A stretch of DNA of 64,000 nucleotides from an uncultured Pelagibacteraceae bacterium (GTDB lineage Bacteria > Pseudomonadota > Alphaproteobacteria > Pelagibacterales > Pelagibacteraceae): positions 1-64,000 of the forward strand of contig CACFYN010000001.1 in NCBI GenBank assembly GCA_902570525.1. The letters run 5' to 3'. Under the pieces are notes generated by a model. It did not search any database, was not told the DNA's origin, and worked only from the letters and a program-made list of their open reading frames with translations. Below, piece by piece: positions 16,462-24,462 of the stretch; position 1 is the stretch's first letter, and the number at the start of each line of letters is the position of its first letter. The translations under genes and the position numbers were made by a program.

Positions 16462-17127
16462 TTTTATAATCTTTTTTACAATGGTGTTATTTTTGTAAGA
16501 TTTTGAAACAAATAAACTCGCTGATGTTTTAAGAACTGATTCTATTGGTTTAAGATTATTTTGTAACAGAGTTTGACCTGTTGAGCTCAAATCTGATATC
16601 AAGTCTGCTTTTCCAATTATATGTGAGTTTTCTGTTGCTCCTAATGATGAAATAAGTTCATATTGTGTGATGCCCTTCTCATTGAACCATTCTCTTGTTA
16701 AGTTTTTAAATTTAGTTGCAACCCTCATTAATCTTCTCTTTTTTTTAAAAAATTCAAATGAAATTTCTTCCAAATCAGCAGAGTTAACGCAATCAATCCA
16801 TTCAGCAGGAACAGCAATTACAAGATCGGATTTTCCCCAATCGTATTCTTTGACTAAAGATATTTTAGATTGAATTCCTGCATCACTTTCACGCCAAAGG
16901 TCTTTGCCACTTATTCCTACTGCACAAACTCCCTTTCCTAATGCTTCTATTATTTCTGTTGCATTCATATACATTACACGAACCATAGGGTATTTTTTTA
17001 TCGAGCCAATCAAAGATCTTTCGCTTGTTTTTGAAATACTTAAACCGCATTTCTTGAAAACTTTTTCTGCCTCATTTTTCAGTCTTCCTTTTGATAAAGT
17101 TGCGATGTTAATTATTTCATTTTTCAT
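16447..17127 (-). CDS. hisG: ATP phosphoribosyltransferase, short-form catalytic subunit
   Basis: First committed step of histidine synthesis (ATP plus PRPP). At 226 residues it is the short HisG form, which lacks the C-terminal allosteric domain and works only with HisZ; the adjacent upstream gene encodes HisZ. Family markers include IATLSKGRL near the N-terminus, GVCAVGISGKDL, and a DLISDLSSTGQTLLQNNL phosphate-site block. It overlaps hisZ by 4 bases. In this arrangement feedback control by histidine acts through HisZ. Confidence 0.92.
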   Translation of the reverse strand: MKNEIINIATLSKGRLKNEAEKVFKKCGLSISKTSERSLIGSIKKYPMVRVMYMNATEIIEALGKGVCAVGISGKDLWRESDAGIQSKISLVKEYDWGKSDLVIAVPAEWIDCVNSADLEEISFEFFKKKRRLMRVATKFKNLTREWFNEKGITQYELISSLGATENSHIIGKADLISDLSSTGQTLLQNNLKPIESVLKTSASLFVSKSYKNNTIVKKIIKLLAK

Positions 17128-18167
17128 AATAAACTTGTATTAATTGCAGCACCAACTGCAGTTGTATCCTTTTTGCTTCCAAGATTTTTTAATAATTTAT
17201 CGTAGCGACCGCCAGAAATTAGAATATTTTTTTTTCCTCTTTTAACTACAGAAATATTAAAAACCATTCCTGTGTAATACTCTACAGAACGATTTATATT
17301 CGGTGAAAATTTAACTTTTAAATTTTTTTTTAAATTAGAATTTATTGGAAAATAATTTTCGTAAATAAACAAATTCAATTTATTTTTTTTGAAAAATTTG
17401 TTAAGTATTCTTGGGGCATGTTCAATAGGACAAGATATTTTCAAAAAATCTTTAATAATTTTTACATTTTTTTTATCTGTTTCTAATCTGGGCTCTTTAT
17501 AATTTTTTAAATCAAAACGATCTAAAATATCCTTGAGCGATCTTCCTGAATAAATAGTATTAGGATTTAGTTTTCTTAACTTGTCTGCAATTTTTTTATC
17601 TTTTTCCACTATTACAGGATTTATATCAGTTCTACTTGAAAGCTTGTTTAGCAATTGATTAAAGTATTTTTCTCTACAAAAATGTCTTTTTATTCTTTCC
17701 TTCCAACGAACCTGTAAAGATAATCTATCTACCAATGCATTGAATATTTCAATATTACTCAAATTAATCTCCGCTTTTTTAAATTTTGATTTTTTGAATA
17801 TTTCTAAAGATGTGTTAACAATTTCATAGTCATCTTTAATTTTATTCTTTGAGGCAAATATTTCAAAACCTGTTTGATTTATAATAGGAGAATTTTCATT
17901 TTTATTTTGTTTTCTATAAGCTTCTCCTGAATAAAACCATTTTGTTTTACTTTTAATATTATTTTGAATAAATTTAACTACACTACTTACTGATAAGTCA
18001 GGAACTAATGACCATTCTTTGAGGTTTTGATCATAAAAAGAGAACAAAAATTGTCTAAAATTTCCACCAGATCTTTTAAGAATGTATTTTGACTCAATAA
18101 TATTATCTAGTTCAATATTCTTAAATCCTCTTGTTATAAGAATTTTAAATAAGTTTTTTGATTTCAT
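17124..18167 (-). CDS. hisZ: ATP phosphoribosyltransferase regulatory subunit HisZ
   Basis: 347 residues with the class II aaRS fold but no tRNA-binding domain, the HisZ hallmark. Visible pieces are VPDLSVSSVVKFI (in place of the tRNA synthetase motif 2 arm), FYSGEAYRKQ, GFEIFASKN, and the C-terminal ISGGRYDKLLKNLG matching the HisS GGRYD motif. It binds histidine and activates the short HisG made by the next gene. It starts 23 bases inside the end of hisS, so the two paralogous folds are translated in series. Confidence 0.9.
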   Translation of the reverse strand: MKSKNLFKILITRGFKNIELDNIIESKYILKRSGGNFRQFLFSFYDQNLKEWSLVPDLSVSSVVKFIQNNIKSKTKWFYSGEAYRKQNKNENSPIINQTGFEIFASKNKIKDDYEIVNTSLEIFKKSKFKKAEINLSNIEIFNALVDRLSLQVRWKERIKRHFCREKYFNQLLNKLSSRTDINPVIVEKDKKIADKLRKLNPNTIYSGRSLKDILDRFDLKNYKEPRLETDKKNVKIIKDFLKISCPIEHAPRILNKFFKKNKLNLFIYENYFPINSNLKKNLKVKFSPNINRSVEYYTGMVFNISVVKRGKKNILISGGRYDKLLKNLGSKKDTTAVGAAINTSLL

Positions 18168-19533
18168 TTACTAGATTTTCTTTTGGAATGGACACTTGGT
18201 CATTCTCTTTTTTAGACTTTAATTTTTTTACTAAAATCTTATTTTCTTTTATTTCGTTTTCTCCAATTATGATTGCTAAATCTGTATTTTTGCGGTCGGC
18301 ATATTGGAGCTGTTTCTTTAGATTTTTATTTTGATCAAGATAAATTTCTGAATTAATTCCTTTTTCCCTTAATTGATTAATAATTCCATAACAATTTTGA
18401 ATATATTTTTTATCTAAAATACAAACTAGTACTGGTGATTGTGGATTTACCTTTATTTCATCAATTTGGTTAAGCGCATATAATAATCTGTCAATTCCGA
18501 TGCTCATACCGGTGCCTTTGTAATCAGCCCCTTTGAATCTTGAAATTAAACTATTATAACGCCCACCAGATCCACAACTACCACTGTTCACCTCTTTTCC
18601 TTTAGCATTTTTAATTTTAAAATTAAGATTTGTTTCAACCACGAAACTATTATAGTAAGACAATCCGCGAGTAATACATATATTTGTTTGAACTCTTTCT
18701 AAATTATTACCATAAGAAAGAACTTCATATAATTCCTCTAACTCTTTAATACCTGTAATACTTAATTCATTTTTTAAATTAGACTTTAATTCATTTAAAT
18801 TCTTTGAATTTATTGTAGTTTTAATTTGACTAACTTGATCATCAGATAATTTACATCCTGCAATGAATGCTCCCGAGCCATCTGTTCGACCATCTTTTAA
18901 TAATTTTTCTACACCCTCAAAACCCAGTCTATCTAATTTATCAATTGTCTTTAATACTTGATATTGCTTTTCCTCTGGTATTTTGATCTCTCTTAATAAT
19001 CCTTCAAGTATTTTTTTATTTGAAACATTTATTACAAACTGCTCCTTTTTAAGACCACACTCTAAAAATGAGTCTGCAATTAAATTACAAATTTCAGCAT
19101 CTGCCTGAGCTTCATTCACATCACCAATTATATCAGCATCAAATTGTGAAAAAGATCTAAATCGTGCTACATCGGCTTTCTCTTGTCTAAATACATCTCC
19201 ATAAGCATATCTTTTAAAAGGAAAAACTATATTCATGTAATTTTGAGCAATGAATCTAGAAAGTTGAGCACTCAAATCGTAGCGCAATGTAAGTGACTCT
19301 TTTTCATCATTAAAAGTAAAAACATCGCTCATTGGATTATTAGGATCTTCTGCCAGAAACGAGCCAATATTTTCACTTATTTCTAACGCTGGACTCTCTA
19401 AAGGTTGGTAGCCATAATTTTTGAAAATATTTTCAATTTTAGAAACAATTTTCTTTTTTGTTTCAAGTTCGGAACCGTACCTATCTTTAAACCCCTTAGG
19501 TAGATTTGGTATTAATTTTTTTTCTTTATCCAT
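18145..19533 (-). CDS. hisS: Histidine-tRNA ligase
   Basis: Class II synthetase of 462 residues charging tRNA-His. Motif 2 (FPFKRYAYGDVFRQEKADVARFRSF), the histidine-A peptide ITRGLSYYNSFVVET and GSCGSGGRYNSLISRF are visible. A longer frame reaches 19578, but it would run through the tRNA-His gene, so the ATG at 19533 is chosen. It begins 6 bases after the end of tRNA-His, so enzyme and tRNA substrate are probably on one transcript. The synthetase must recognise a tRNA-His without G-1, a feature known for one alphaproteobacterial HisRS type. Confidence 0.94.
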   Translation of the reverse strand: MDKEKKLIPNLPKGFKDRYGSELETKKKIVSKIENIFKNYGYQPLESPALEISENIGSFLAEDPNNPMSDVFTFNDEKESLTLRYDLSAQLSRFIAQNYMNIVFPFKRYAYGDVFRQEKADVARFRSFSQFDADIIGDVNEAQADAEICNLIADSFLECGLKKEQFVINVSNKKILEGLLREIKIPEEKQYQVLKTIDKLDRLGFEGVEKLLKDGRTDGSGAFIAGCKLSDDQVSQIKTTINSKNLNELKSNLKNELSITGIKELEELYEVLSYGNNLERVQTNICITRGLSYYNSFVVETNLNFKIKNAKGKEVNSGSCGSGGRYNSLISRFKGADYKGTGMSIGIDRLLYALNQIDEIKVNPQSPVLVCILDKKYIQNCYGIINQLREKGINSEIYLDQNKNLKKQLQYADRKNTDLAIIIGENEIKENKILVKKLKSKKENDQVSIPKENLVNEIKKLI

Positions 19534-19539
19534 TTGGCT

Positions 19540-19611
19540 TACTCCCGAGTTGAATTGAACAACTACCTTTTCTTCCACAGAGAAACGTGACTACCATTAC
19601 ACCACGGGAGC
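19540..19611 (-). tRNA. tRNA-His(GTG), without encoded G-1
   Basis: A 72-nt cloverleaf on the minus strand: acceptor GCTCCCG/CGGGAGT (one G-U pair at 1-72), D-stem GTG/CAC, anticodon arm TTTCT-CTGTGGA-AGAAA giving anticodon GTG, and T-arm AGTTG/CAACT with a TTCAATT loop. The base before G1 is T, not the near-universal G-1, and position 73 is A rather than C. CCA is not encoded. It lies 6 bases upstream of hisS and 54 bases downstream of the His-rich mini-ORF. Confidence 0.93.
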
Positions 19612-19665
19612 ATCTCCTTTCAATGTTTTATACTAATTGTGGTTAATTTTAAATTTATAATATGA

Positions 19666-19740
19666 TTAAACTGCTAGCGTGCAGCCAGCATGGAAATGAT
19701 GTCTGTGTGAATTTGCGATTTTGTAATTCTTCTTAACCAT
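19666..19740 (-). CDS. Candidate His-rich leader peptide upstream of tRNA-His-hisS-hisZ-hisG
   Basis: A 24-codon ATG-to-TAA frame that nobody would pick on length alone. The peptide contains SHRHHFH, four histidines in seven residues, plus AGC after it. The DNA is clearly richer in G+C than the surrounding sequence, which suggests constraint. A hairpin lies inside the frame (RNA GCUGGC, loop UGCAC, GCUAGC). It sits just ahead of tRNA-His and the three his genes, the place for a histidine-sensing leader. No classical terminator with a U-run follows, so a standard attenuator cannot be claimed. A putative promoter places transcription close to the ATG, so it may be leaderless. Confidence 0.45.
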   Translation of the reverse strand: MVKKNYKIANSHRHHFHAGCTLAV

Positions 19741-19748
19741 AAGTGAGT

Positions 19749-19776
19749 TAAATACCTGAAAAAATTTTAAATGCAA
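19749..19776 (-). promoter_or_regulatory. Possible promoter of the His leader / tRNA-His / hisS unit
   Basis: On the minus strand TTGCAT and TATTTA lie 16 bases apart, a fair sigma-70 pair. The -10 box ends 8 bases before the mini-ORF ATG, so a start about 7 bases downstream would give an almost leaderless message. In such A/T-rich DNA chance matches are common. Confidence 0.3.
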
Positions 19777-19787
19777 CAGTTAATTGT

Positions 19788-19820
19788 ATAGGGATATGGA
19801 ATTTAACCACTCATCCCTAT
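19788..19820. repeat. 8-bp inverted repeat downstream of the cold-shock gene
   Basis: ATAGGGAT and ATCCCTAT pair perfectly around a 17-base loop, 24 bases after the cold-shock gene stop. Neither strand has a strong T-run after it, so it is a weak terminator at best. It could separate the cold-shock transcript from the histidine unit or be part of a structured RNA. Confidence 0.4.
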
Positions 19821-19843
19821 TACAATTATTGATTTTTAGAAAA

Positions 19844-20059
19844 TTAAGATTTCTTTTGAACCAGTTTAACAGCCGACGGTCCTTTTGGTCCATCTTCTAT
19901 TTCAAACTGTAATTCGTCACCTTCATTTAGGAAACGAAGTCCTGCTTCTCTTACCGCGCTTGCATGTACAAACACGTCCTTTTCTTTATCATCTCTCTCA
20001 ATAAAACCGTAGCCCTTTTTACCATTGAACCACTTTACCTTGCCGTTTAATGTACTCAT
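19844..20059 (-). CDS. Cold-shock protein, CspA family
   Basis: A 71-residue single cold-shock domain that binds single-stranded RNA and DNA and melts RNA structure. Both nucleic-acid motifs are intact: KGYGFIERD (RNP1, near residue 16) and VFVHAS (RNP2, near 29), with KWFNGKKG before them. It has a roughly 50-base leader containing a purine-rich AAGAAAGAG before the ATG. It lies between tRNA-Phe and the His leader region and probably has its own promoter. Confidence 0.95.
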   Translation of the reverse strand: MSTLNGKVKWFNGKKGYGFIERDDKEKDVFVHASAVREAGLRFLNEGDELQFEIEDGPKGPSAVKLVQKKS

Positions 20060-20113
20060 ACTTATTTTACTCTTTCTTCTTGTTTTTTACTTATAGCTAA
20101 ATTAGCTGGGGAC

Positions 20114-20142
20114 TAATTATTAGATTTTAAAATTTATTGCAA
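20114..20142 (-). promoter_or_regulatory. Possible promoter of the cold-shock gene
   Basis: TTGCAA and TAATTA with a 17-base spacer on the minus strand, about 55 bases before the cold-shock ATG. It lies in the 107-base gap after tRNA-Phe. The match is decent, but background A/T makes it only a suggestion. Confidence 0.3.
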
Positions 20143-20166
20143 GCGTTTAATTATTAATTTTTGATT

Positions 20167-20239
20167 TGGGTCCCCCTGGAAACGAACCAGGTCCTAACGC
20201 TTTTCAGGCGTTCGTGCGCACCAGCTACACCAGAGACCC
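20167..20239 (-). tRNA. tRNA-Phe(GAA)
   Basis: A 73-nt cloverleaf: acceptor GGGTCTC/GGGACCC, D-arm GTGTAGCTGGTGCGCAC, anticodon arm AACGC-CTGAAAA-GCGTT giving GAA, and T-arm CCTGG/CCAGG with a TTCGTTT loop. The discriminator is A and CCA is not encoded. It starts 5 bases after the infA stop on the same strand, so it is likely cut from the hisD-infA transcript. Confidence 0.95.
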
Positions 20240-20244
20240 ATAAA

Positions 20245-20460
20245 CTAAAATCTAAAAATTATTCTTCCAAGTTGAAGATTATAGGGTGAGATTTCAATTT
20301 TTACTTTATCACCAAGAAGACATCGAATCCGGTTCTTACGCAAACGCCCACTAGCATGTGCTAAAACTGTGTGCCCGTTTTCGAGTTTCACCCTAAATTG
20401 TGCGTTCTTTAATAATTCAATTATTACGCCGGAAAATTCTAGGGTCTCTTCTTTTGTCAG
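20245..20460 (-). CDS. infA: Translation initiation factor IF-1 (CTG start)
   Basis: 71 residues of a complete IF-1 OB-fold: [40 protein letters not shown] and [15 protein letters not shown] all match the family. No ATG, GTG or TTG fits the N-terminus. The only sensible start is CTG at 20460, giving (M)TKEETLEF, with an AAGGAG ribosome-binding site ending 9 A residues upstream and a CTGA overlap with the hisD stop. IF-1 fills the ribosomal A site during initiation. The gene is easily missed by callers that require ATG, GTG or TTG. Confidence 0.92.
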   Translation of the reverse strand: MTKEETLEFSGVIIELLKNAQFRVKLENGHTVLAHASGRLRKNRIRCLLGDKVKIEISPYNLQLGRIIFRF

Positions 20461-21740
20461 TTTTTTTTTCTCCTTATTATTCTAGATTTTATGCTTTGAG
20501 TATGACCATGTAATTGTTCAAACTCGGAAAGAGTTATAGCTGGATTTGCAATTTTTTCTACCCCTAATTTACTCAAAGTCACAATTGATATTTTTTTAGT
20601 AAATTCGTTTAAATTTAAACCTGAGCTAAATTTTGAGGATCCTGCAGTTGGCAAGACATGATTGGTTCCAACTGTATAATCTGATGCACTCATTGGAGTA
20701 TTTGGTCCATTGCAAATACTTCCAGCATTTTTAATCTTATTTTCGTAGTTTTTAAAATTTTTTACGTTAAGCTCGAGATGTTCTGGGGCTATCTCATTTA
20801 TTGTTTCAACTATTTGTTTATCATTCTTTACGAGAATAAATAAGCCATTTTTTTTTAATGACTTTGAAGCTATTATTTTTCTTGGTAAATCGCTTAAGAC
20901 TTTTTTAACCTCTGTTCGAACTTTTTTTATCAAGTTTTTATCTTTAGTAATTAATATACACTGACTATCTGGGTCATGTTCTGCTTGAGAAACTAAGGAT
21001 GTTGCAACTTGAGATAAATCTGAATTTTTATCAGCAAGAACACATATCTCAGATGCTCCAGCATACATTGTTTCTGTTCCTATAATCTTTCCAGATAATT
21101 GCCTCTTAGCTTCAGCTACATACTTATTACCTGGACCAACCACTTTGTTTACTTTTTGAATAAATGCTAGACTCGCAATTGCTTGAGCCCCTCCCATTGA
21201 AAAAATTTCTTTTATACCTAATTTTTTTGCTGCATATAAAACAGCAGGGTTTAATTTATTATTTATTTTTGGAGTAGCTAACACCATTCTTCTTACTCCT
21301 GAAATCTTAGCAGGGATACAATTCATTAATAAAGTTGAGGGTAAGTTACCAGGAACGTATACTCCAACTGAATCTATTGGTATAGACTTATACTCCAATT
21401 TATTTTTGTATTTATCTATAAATTTAATTTTTTTAAAATTTTTGACTTGGAGCATGTGAAATTTAAAAATTCTTTCATAAGCATAATCAATAGCCTTTTT
21501 AACATTTTTATCCAAATTTTTAATTGTATTACTAATTTTTTTTTTTGATAACTTAATTTCCTTATTTTTTGAATATTTATTCTCGTATTTTTTTAGAGCT
21601 TTAAACTTATTTTTTTTGATGTCATTAATAATTTTATTTACAAGATCTACATCAGTATTTTTAGAATTTCTCCTTCTATCAAGAAAGTTTTTCAAGTAAT
21701 TGTGCCCTGATCCATTTTTATATTTTATAATTTTAATCAT
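20457..21740 (-). CDS. hisD: Histidinol dehydrogenase
   Basis: Final two oxidations of histidine synthesis, histidinol to histidine with NAD. The 427-residue protein shows [51 protein letters not shown] (Zn and catalytic region), APEHLEL, and [10 protein letters not shown] near the C-terminus. It ends in Arg/Lys residues over a run of nine A bases that also forms the infA spacer. It overlaps DUF2948 upstream by 8 bases and infA by 4. murA-DUF2948-hisD-infA is a familiar alphaproteobacterial order. Confidence 0.95.
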   Translation of the reverse strand: MIKIIKYKNGSGHNYLKNFLDRRRNSKNTDVDLVNKIINDIKKNKFKALKKYENKYSKNKEIKLSKKKISNTIKNLDKNVKKAIDYAYERIFKFHMLQVKNFKKIKFIDKYKNKLEYKSIPIDSVGVYVPGNLPSTLLMNCIPAKISGVRRMVLATPKINNKLNPAVLYAAKKLGIKEIFSMGGAQAIASLAFIQKVNKVVGPGNKYVAEAKRQLSGKIIGTETMYAGASEICVLADKNSDLSQVATSLVSQAEHDPDSQCILITKDKNLIKKVRTEVKKVLSDLPRKIIASKSLKKNGLFILVKNDKQIVETINEIAPEHLELNVKNFKNYENKIKNAGSICNGPNTPMSASDYTVGTNHVLPTAGSSKFSSGLNLNEFTKKISIVTLSKLGVEKIANPAITLSEFEQLHGHTQSIKSRIIRRKKN

Positions 21741-22131
21741 TTATTTTATTTTGATCTTCTAATACTGCCTCAATAATTTCTGCAGTTAATGTTATAATTC
21801 CATTATTCGAAAATAATAGTGTTATTTCATAATTTTTATTATTTTTAAAAAGGTTGATTGCGGCTAATTCAACAAATGTTTCAATTTTTCTACTATCAAT
21901 GTTTTTAGATTTTGATTTTTCAATATATTCAAATTTAACAATACTTTTTACCTTTTCTTTTGTATTTCCTTTTTCTCTGGCAATTCTTTCAACTAAAAAT
22001 AAAAAAATTTTGTTTTTTGGTAAATATTTAATTTCATCAATTTTTATTTTTCCGCCTTCACAACATGCTGAAATCACTTGTAAATCTTGTGGAGATTGGG
22101 CAATGATTTTTTTGAGATATTTTTTAGCCAT
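21733..22131 (-). CDS. DUF2948 family protein
   Basis: 132 residues, no signal peptide. The N-terminus KKIIAQSPQDLQVISACCEGGKI, a middle FLFLVERIAREKG and the end GIITLTAEIIEAVLED fit the small alphaproteobacterial family DUF2948, which is nearly always found between murA and hisD. The function is unknown. It overlaps murA by 1 base and hisD by 8, so it is co-translated with them. Confidence 0.78.
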   Translation of the reverse strand: MAKKYLKKIIAQSPQDLQVISACCEGGKIKIDEIKYLPKNKIFLFLVERIAREKGNTKEKVKSIVKFEYIEKSKSKNIDSRKIETFVELAAINLFKNNKNYEITLLFSNNGIITLTAEIIEAVLEDQNKIND

Positions 22132-23402
22132 TAAGATAGTCTTTTAATTTTTACTCCAATTTTTTTTAGTTTATTTTCAATTTTTTCATAACCTCTATCT
22201 AAATGATATATTCGCGAAATTATTGTTTTTCCTTTAGAAACTACACCTGCAAGCACTAGTGCGGCTGAAGCACGAAGATCTGAACTCATAACCTCTGACC
22301 CACTGAAATTTGCATTGCCCTCGATTATTGCAGTGCTATCTTTAATCATTATTTTTGCTCCAAGTCTCTGGAGCTCCATGACGTGAATAAACCTTCCTTG
22401 AAAAATATTTTCAGTAATTGTACTAATACCGTTTGCTTTACAAAGAAGTACCATAAATTGAGGCTGGAGATCTGTTGGAAAACCCTCATATTCTTTAGTA
22501 GTTATATTTCTTATGCTTTTAATTTTTTGTGGTCCGTGTATATGGATTTTGTCTTTAGAAGTTTTTATTTTTGCTCCAATTTTTTTTAATATATTCAATT
22601 CTGTTTGAATTAAATTTGGATTAAAATTTTTTATAATTAAATTTCCTTTTGCTAAAGTTGCTAATACACAAAATGTTCCTGTTTCAATTCTATCACCCAT
22701 AACAGAGTAAGTAGTTTGATTTAATGAATTAACACCTATGATTTGGCAAGTTCTTTTTCCAATCCATTTAATGTTTGCTCCTGCAGATTTTAAAAAATTT
22801 GTTAGATCTTTTATTTCTGGTTCAATTGCGCATTGCTTGAGCAAGGTTTTACCCTTCGCCAAAACTGCAGACATTATTAGTTGCTCAGTTGCCCCAACAC
22901 TAATTTTAGGGAACTTAATAGTAGTACCTTTTAATTTTCCATTAGATTTTGCATAAATATATCCCTTTTTTATTTCATACTTCACCCCAATTTTTTTTAA
23001 CGCATTTAAATGTAAATTAACCGGCCTACCTGAATTACCATTTAAAATACAACCACCCGGAAAACTACAAATTGATTTGTGGTACTTAGAAACTAATGGA
23101 CCAAGAATTAATATTCCAGCTCTCATTGTTTTAAGAATTGAGTATGATCCAAAATATTTTTGTTTTTTTGTTTTATAGATCTTTACGGTTTTTTTATTTT
23201 TTGAAAATTTAATTTTGGAACCAAGTGATTTAAGAAGATTTATCATTGTGTCTATATCTCTTACTCTTGGAAGGTTTTCAATGGTAACTGGTTTATCAAA
23301 TAATAATGTTGAAGCTAAAATTGGTAAAGCAGCATTTTTTGAGCCACTAATAGAAACTTCTCCCTTGACTCTACAAGGACCTGTTATCAAAAACTTATCC
23401 AT
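22131..23402 (-). CDS. murA: UDP-N-acetylglucosamine 1-carboxyvinyltransferase
   Basis: First committed step of peptidoglycan synthesis (enolpyruvyl transfer to UDP-GlcNAc). The 423-residue EPSP-synthase-like fold shows SGSKNAALPILAS (Lys22), the catalytic Cys118 in PGGC, GDRIETGTF, and EGFPTDLQPQFM. The Cys is the drug-sensitive type, not Asp. After it the family reads CxIGxRPVD, whereas this protein has CILNGNSGRPVN, about three extra residues in the mobile active-site loop. It lies 1 base from dcd and overlaps DUF2948. Confidence 0.94.
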   Translation of the reverse strand: MDKFLITGPCRVKGEVSISGSKNAALPILASTLLFDKPVTIENLPRVRDIDTMINLLKSLGSKIKFSKNKKTVKIYKTKKQKYFGSYSILKTMRAGILILGPLVSKYHKSICSFPGGCILNGNSGRPVNLHLNALKKIGVKYEIKKGYIYAKSNGKLKGTTIKFPKISVGATEQLIMSAVLAKGKTLLKQCAIEPEIKDLTNFLKSAGANIKWIGKRTCQIIGVNSLNQTTYSVMGDRIETGTFCVLATLAKGNLIIKNFNPNLIQTELNILKKIGAKIKTSKDKIHIHGPQKIKSIRNITTKEYEGFPTDLQPQFMVLLCKANGISTITENIFQGRFIHVMELQRLGAKIMIKDSTAIIEGNANFSGSEVMSSDLRASAALVLAGVVSKGKTIISRIYHLDRGYEKIENKLKKIGVKIKRLS

Positions 23403-23403
23403 T

Positions 23404-23961
23404 TTATTTTATTTTAGCGACCTGAATGGTTGTTTGACCCTGATATTTTCCGTTCTTAGATTTATATGTTGTGTCTGGTTCGATTTCTGATTTAAAAAAT
23501 AAAAACTGCGCTATTCCTTCATTAGAATATACTTTTGCAGGATTAGGAGTCGTATTGCTTAGCTCGATTACAATATTGCCTTCGAATTCATTTTCAATTG
23601 GAGTGACGTTACAGATTATCCCCGTTCTAGCATAAGTGCTTTTACCAACACAAATACAAAGAACATCTTTTGGTATTCTAAAATATTCAATAGTTTTAGC
23701 TAGAGCAAAAGAATTGGGTGGAATAATGCAGTGAGGTCCTTTTTTTTCAATGAAATTATCATCAGAGAAATTCTTAGGATCAACTAAAGAATTGTTAACA
23801 TTGGTAAATATTCTATACTCATCTGAAATTCTTACATCATAACCTAGACTACTGAGGCCATATGATATTTTCCCCTCTGAAACTTGATGATCTAAAAATG
23901 GTTCTATCATATTATGTTCTTTACACATTTTTTTAATCCAAGAATCTGGTTGAATAGACAT
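23404..23961 (-). CDS. dcd: dCTP deaminase
   Basis: Turns dCTP into dUTP for thymidylate synthesis. 185 residues in the trimeric dUTPase-like fold with [22 protein letters not shown], which includes the catalytic Glu, and AQFLFFKSE, plus a C-terminal GKYQGQTT that closes over the phosphates. It follows the small 33-codon ORF with no gap and precedes murA by 1 base. Confidence 0.94.
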   Translation of the reverse strand: MSIQPDSWIKKMCKEHNMIEPFLDHQVSEGKISYGLSSLGYDVRISDEYRIFTNVNNSLVDPKNFSDDNFIEKKGPHCIIPPNSFALAKTIEYFRIPKDVLCICVGKSTYARTGIICNVTPIENEFEGNIVIELSNTTPNPAKVYSNEGIAQFLFFKSEIEPDTTYKSKNGKYQGQTTIQVAKIK

Positions 23962-24063
23962 CTATTTATTTTTTTTTTGTTTCTTTTGAAAAACTTTTCT
24001 TTTTTTTAAATTTTTTTTTAAAGCAAGTTCAAGTCTATAATACTTATCCTTTTTTGAATTCAT
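23962..24063 (-). CDS. Small basic protein upstream of dcd
   Basis: A 33-residue, Lys/Arg-rich frame (ATG at 24063, TAG touching the dcd start). The segment LELALKKNLKKRK resembles the LRENLxRRKAQ core of tiny basic proteins annotated widely in Alphaproteobacteria. No function is known. The exact packing between two genes, with no gap on the dcd side and 4 bases on the other, supports it being real. Confidence 0.6.
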   Translation of the reverse strand: MNSKKDKYYRLELALKKNLKKRKVFQKKQKKNK

Positions 24064-24067
24064 TAGA

Positions 24068-24364
24068 TTACTTTTTATTTGGATTTGTAAGATCTTCTAA
24101 CGTAATCGTTTTTGAGATGTCATGCATTTTTGTATCTTGATTTTTTGAGGTCAAACCTTTTTCCTCTGCCTTCGCTTGTTTCTTAGCTCTTCTCTCGGCA
24201 AGTTTCTTTTCTCTTTTAGCTTGCTTTTCCATAGCCTTGGCGCCCCTGGTGCTCTTAAAATCATAGTGGATACCACAATGAGAAATCTTACCTGCATAGT
24301 GGAAAGATTCTTCCTCTATTACATTATTATTTTTATCAAAAAGTATTTTAGTATATATTTTCAT
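24068..24364 (-). CDS. Hypothetical Lys/Ala/Glu-rich protein
   Basis: A 98-residue protein of unknown role. The first 35 residues look like a small beta-rich unit (KIYTKILFDKNNNVIEEES, FHYAGKISHCG). A long charged helix follows (AMEKQAKREKKLAERRAKKQ), likely coiled-coil or RNA-binding, and the tail is hydrophilic. A single Cys rules out a zinc ribbon. It is first in the dcd-murA-hisD transcription unit. Confidence 0.65.
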   Translation of the reverse strand: MKIYTKILFDKNNNVIEEESFHYAGKISHCGIHYDFKSTRGAKAMEKQAKREKKLAERRAKKQAKAEEKGLTSKNQDTKMHDISKTITLEDLTNPNKK

Positions 24365-24462
24365 GACTATTTACTCGATAATTGTTATATCTTAATAGAA
24401 TAATATGGCAATAATTAGCAATTTAAATTGTTAATAAAATGTTAATTTATTATCTGATCAAT

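Noticed and set aside
19534-19578. Fifteen extra codons at the hisS N-terminus
   Set aside because: They read through the tRNA-His gene; the family N-terminus fits the ATG at 19533.
19666-19740. Classical his attenuator with a Rho-independent terminator
   Set aside because: No stable hairpin with a U-run lies between the mini-ORF and tRNA-His, so only a His-rich leader candidate is claimed.
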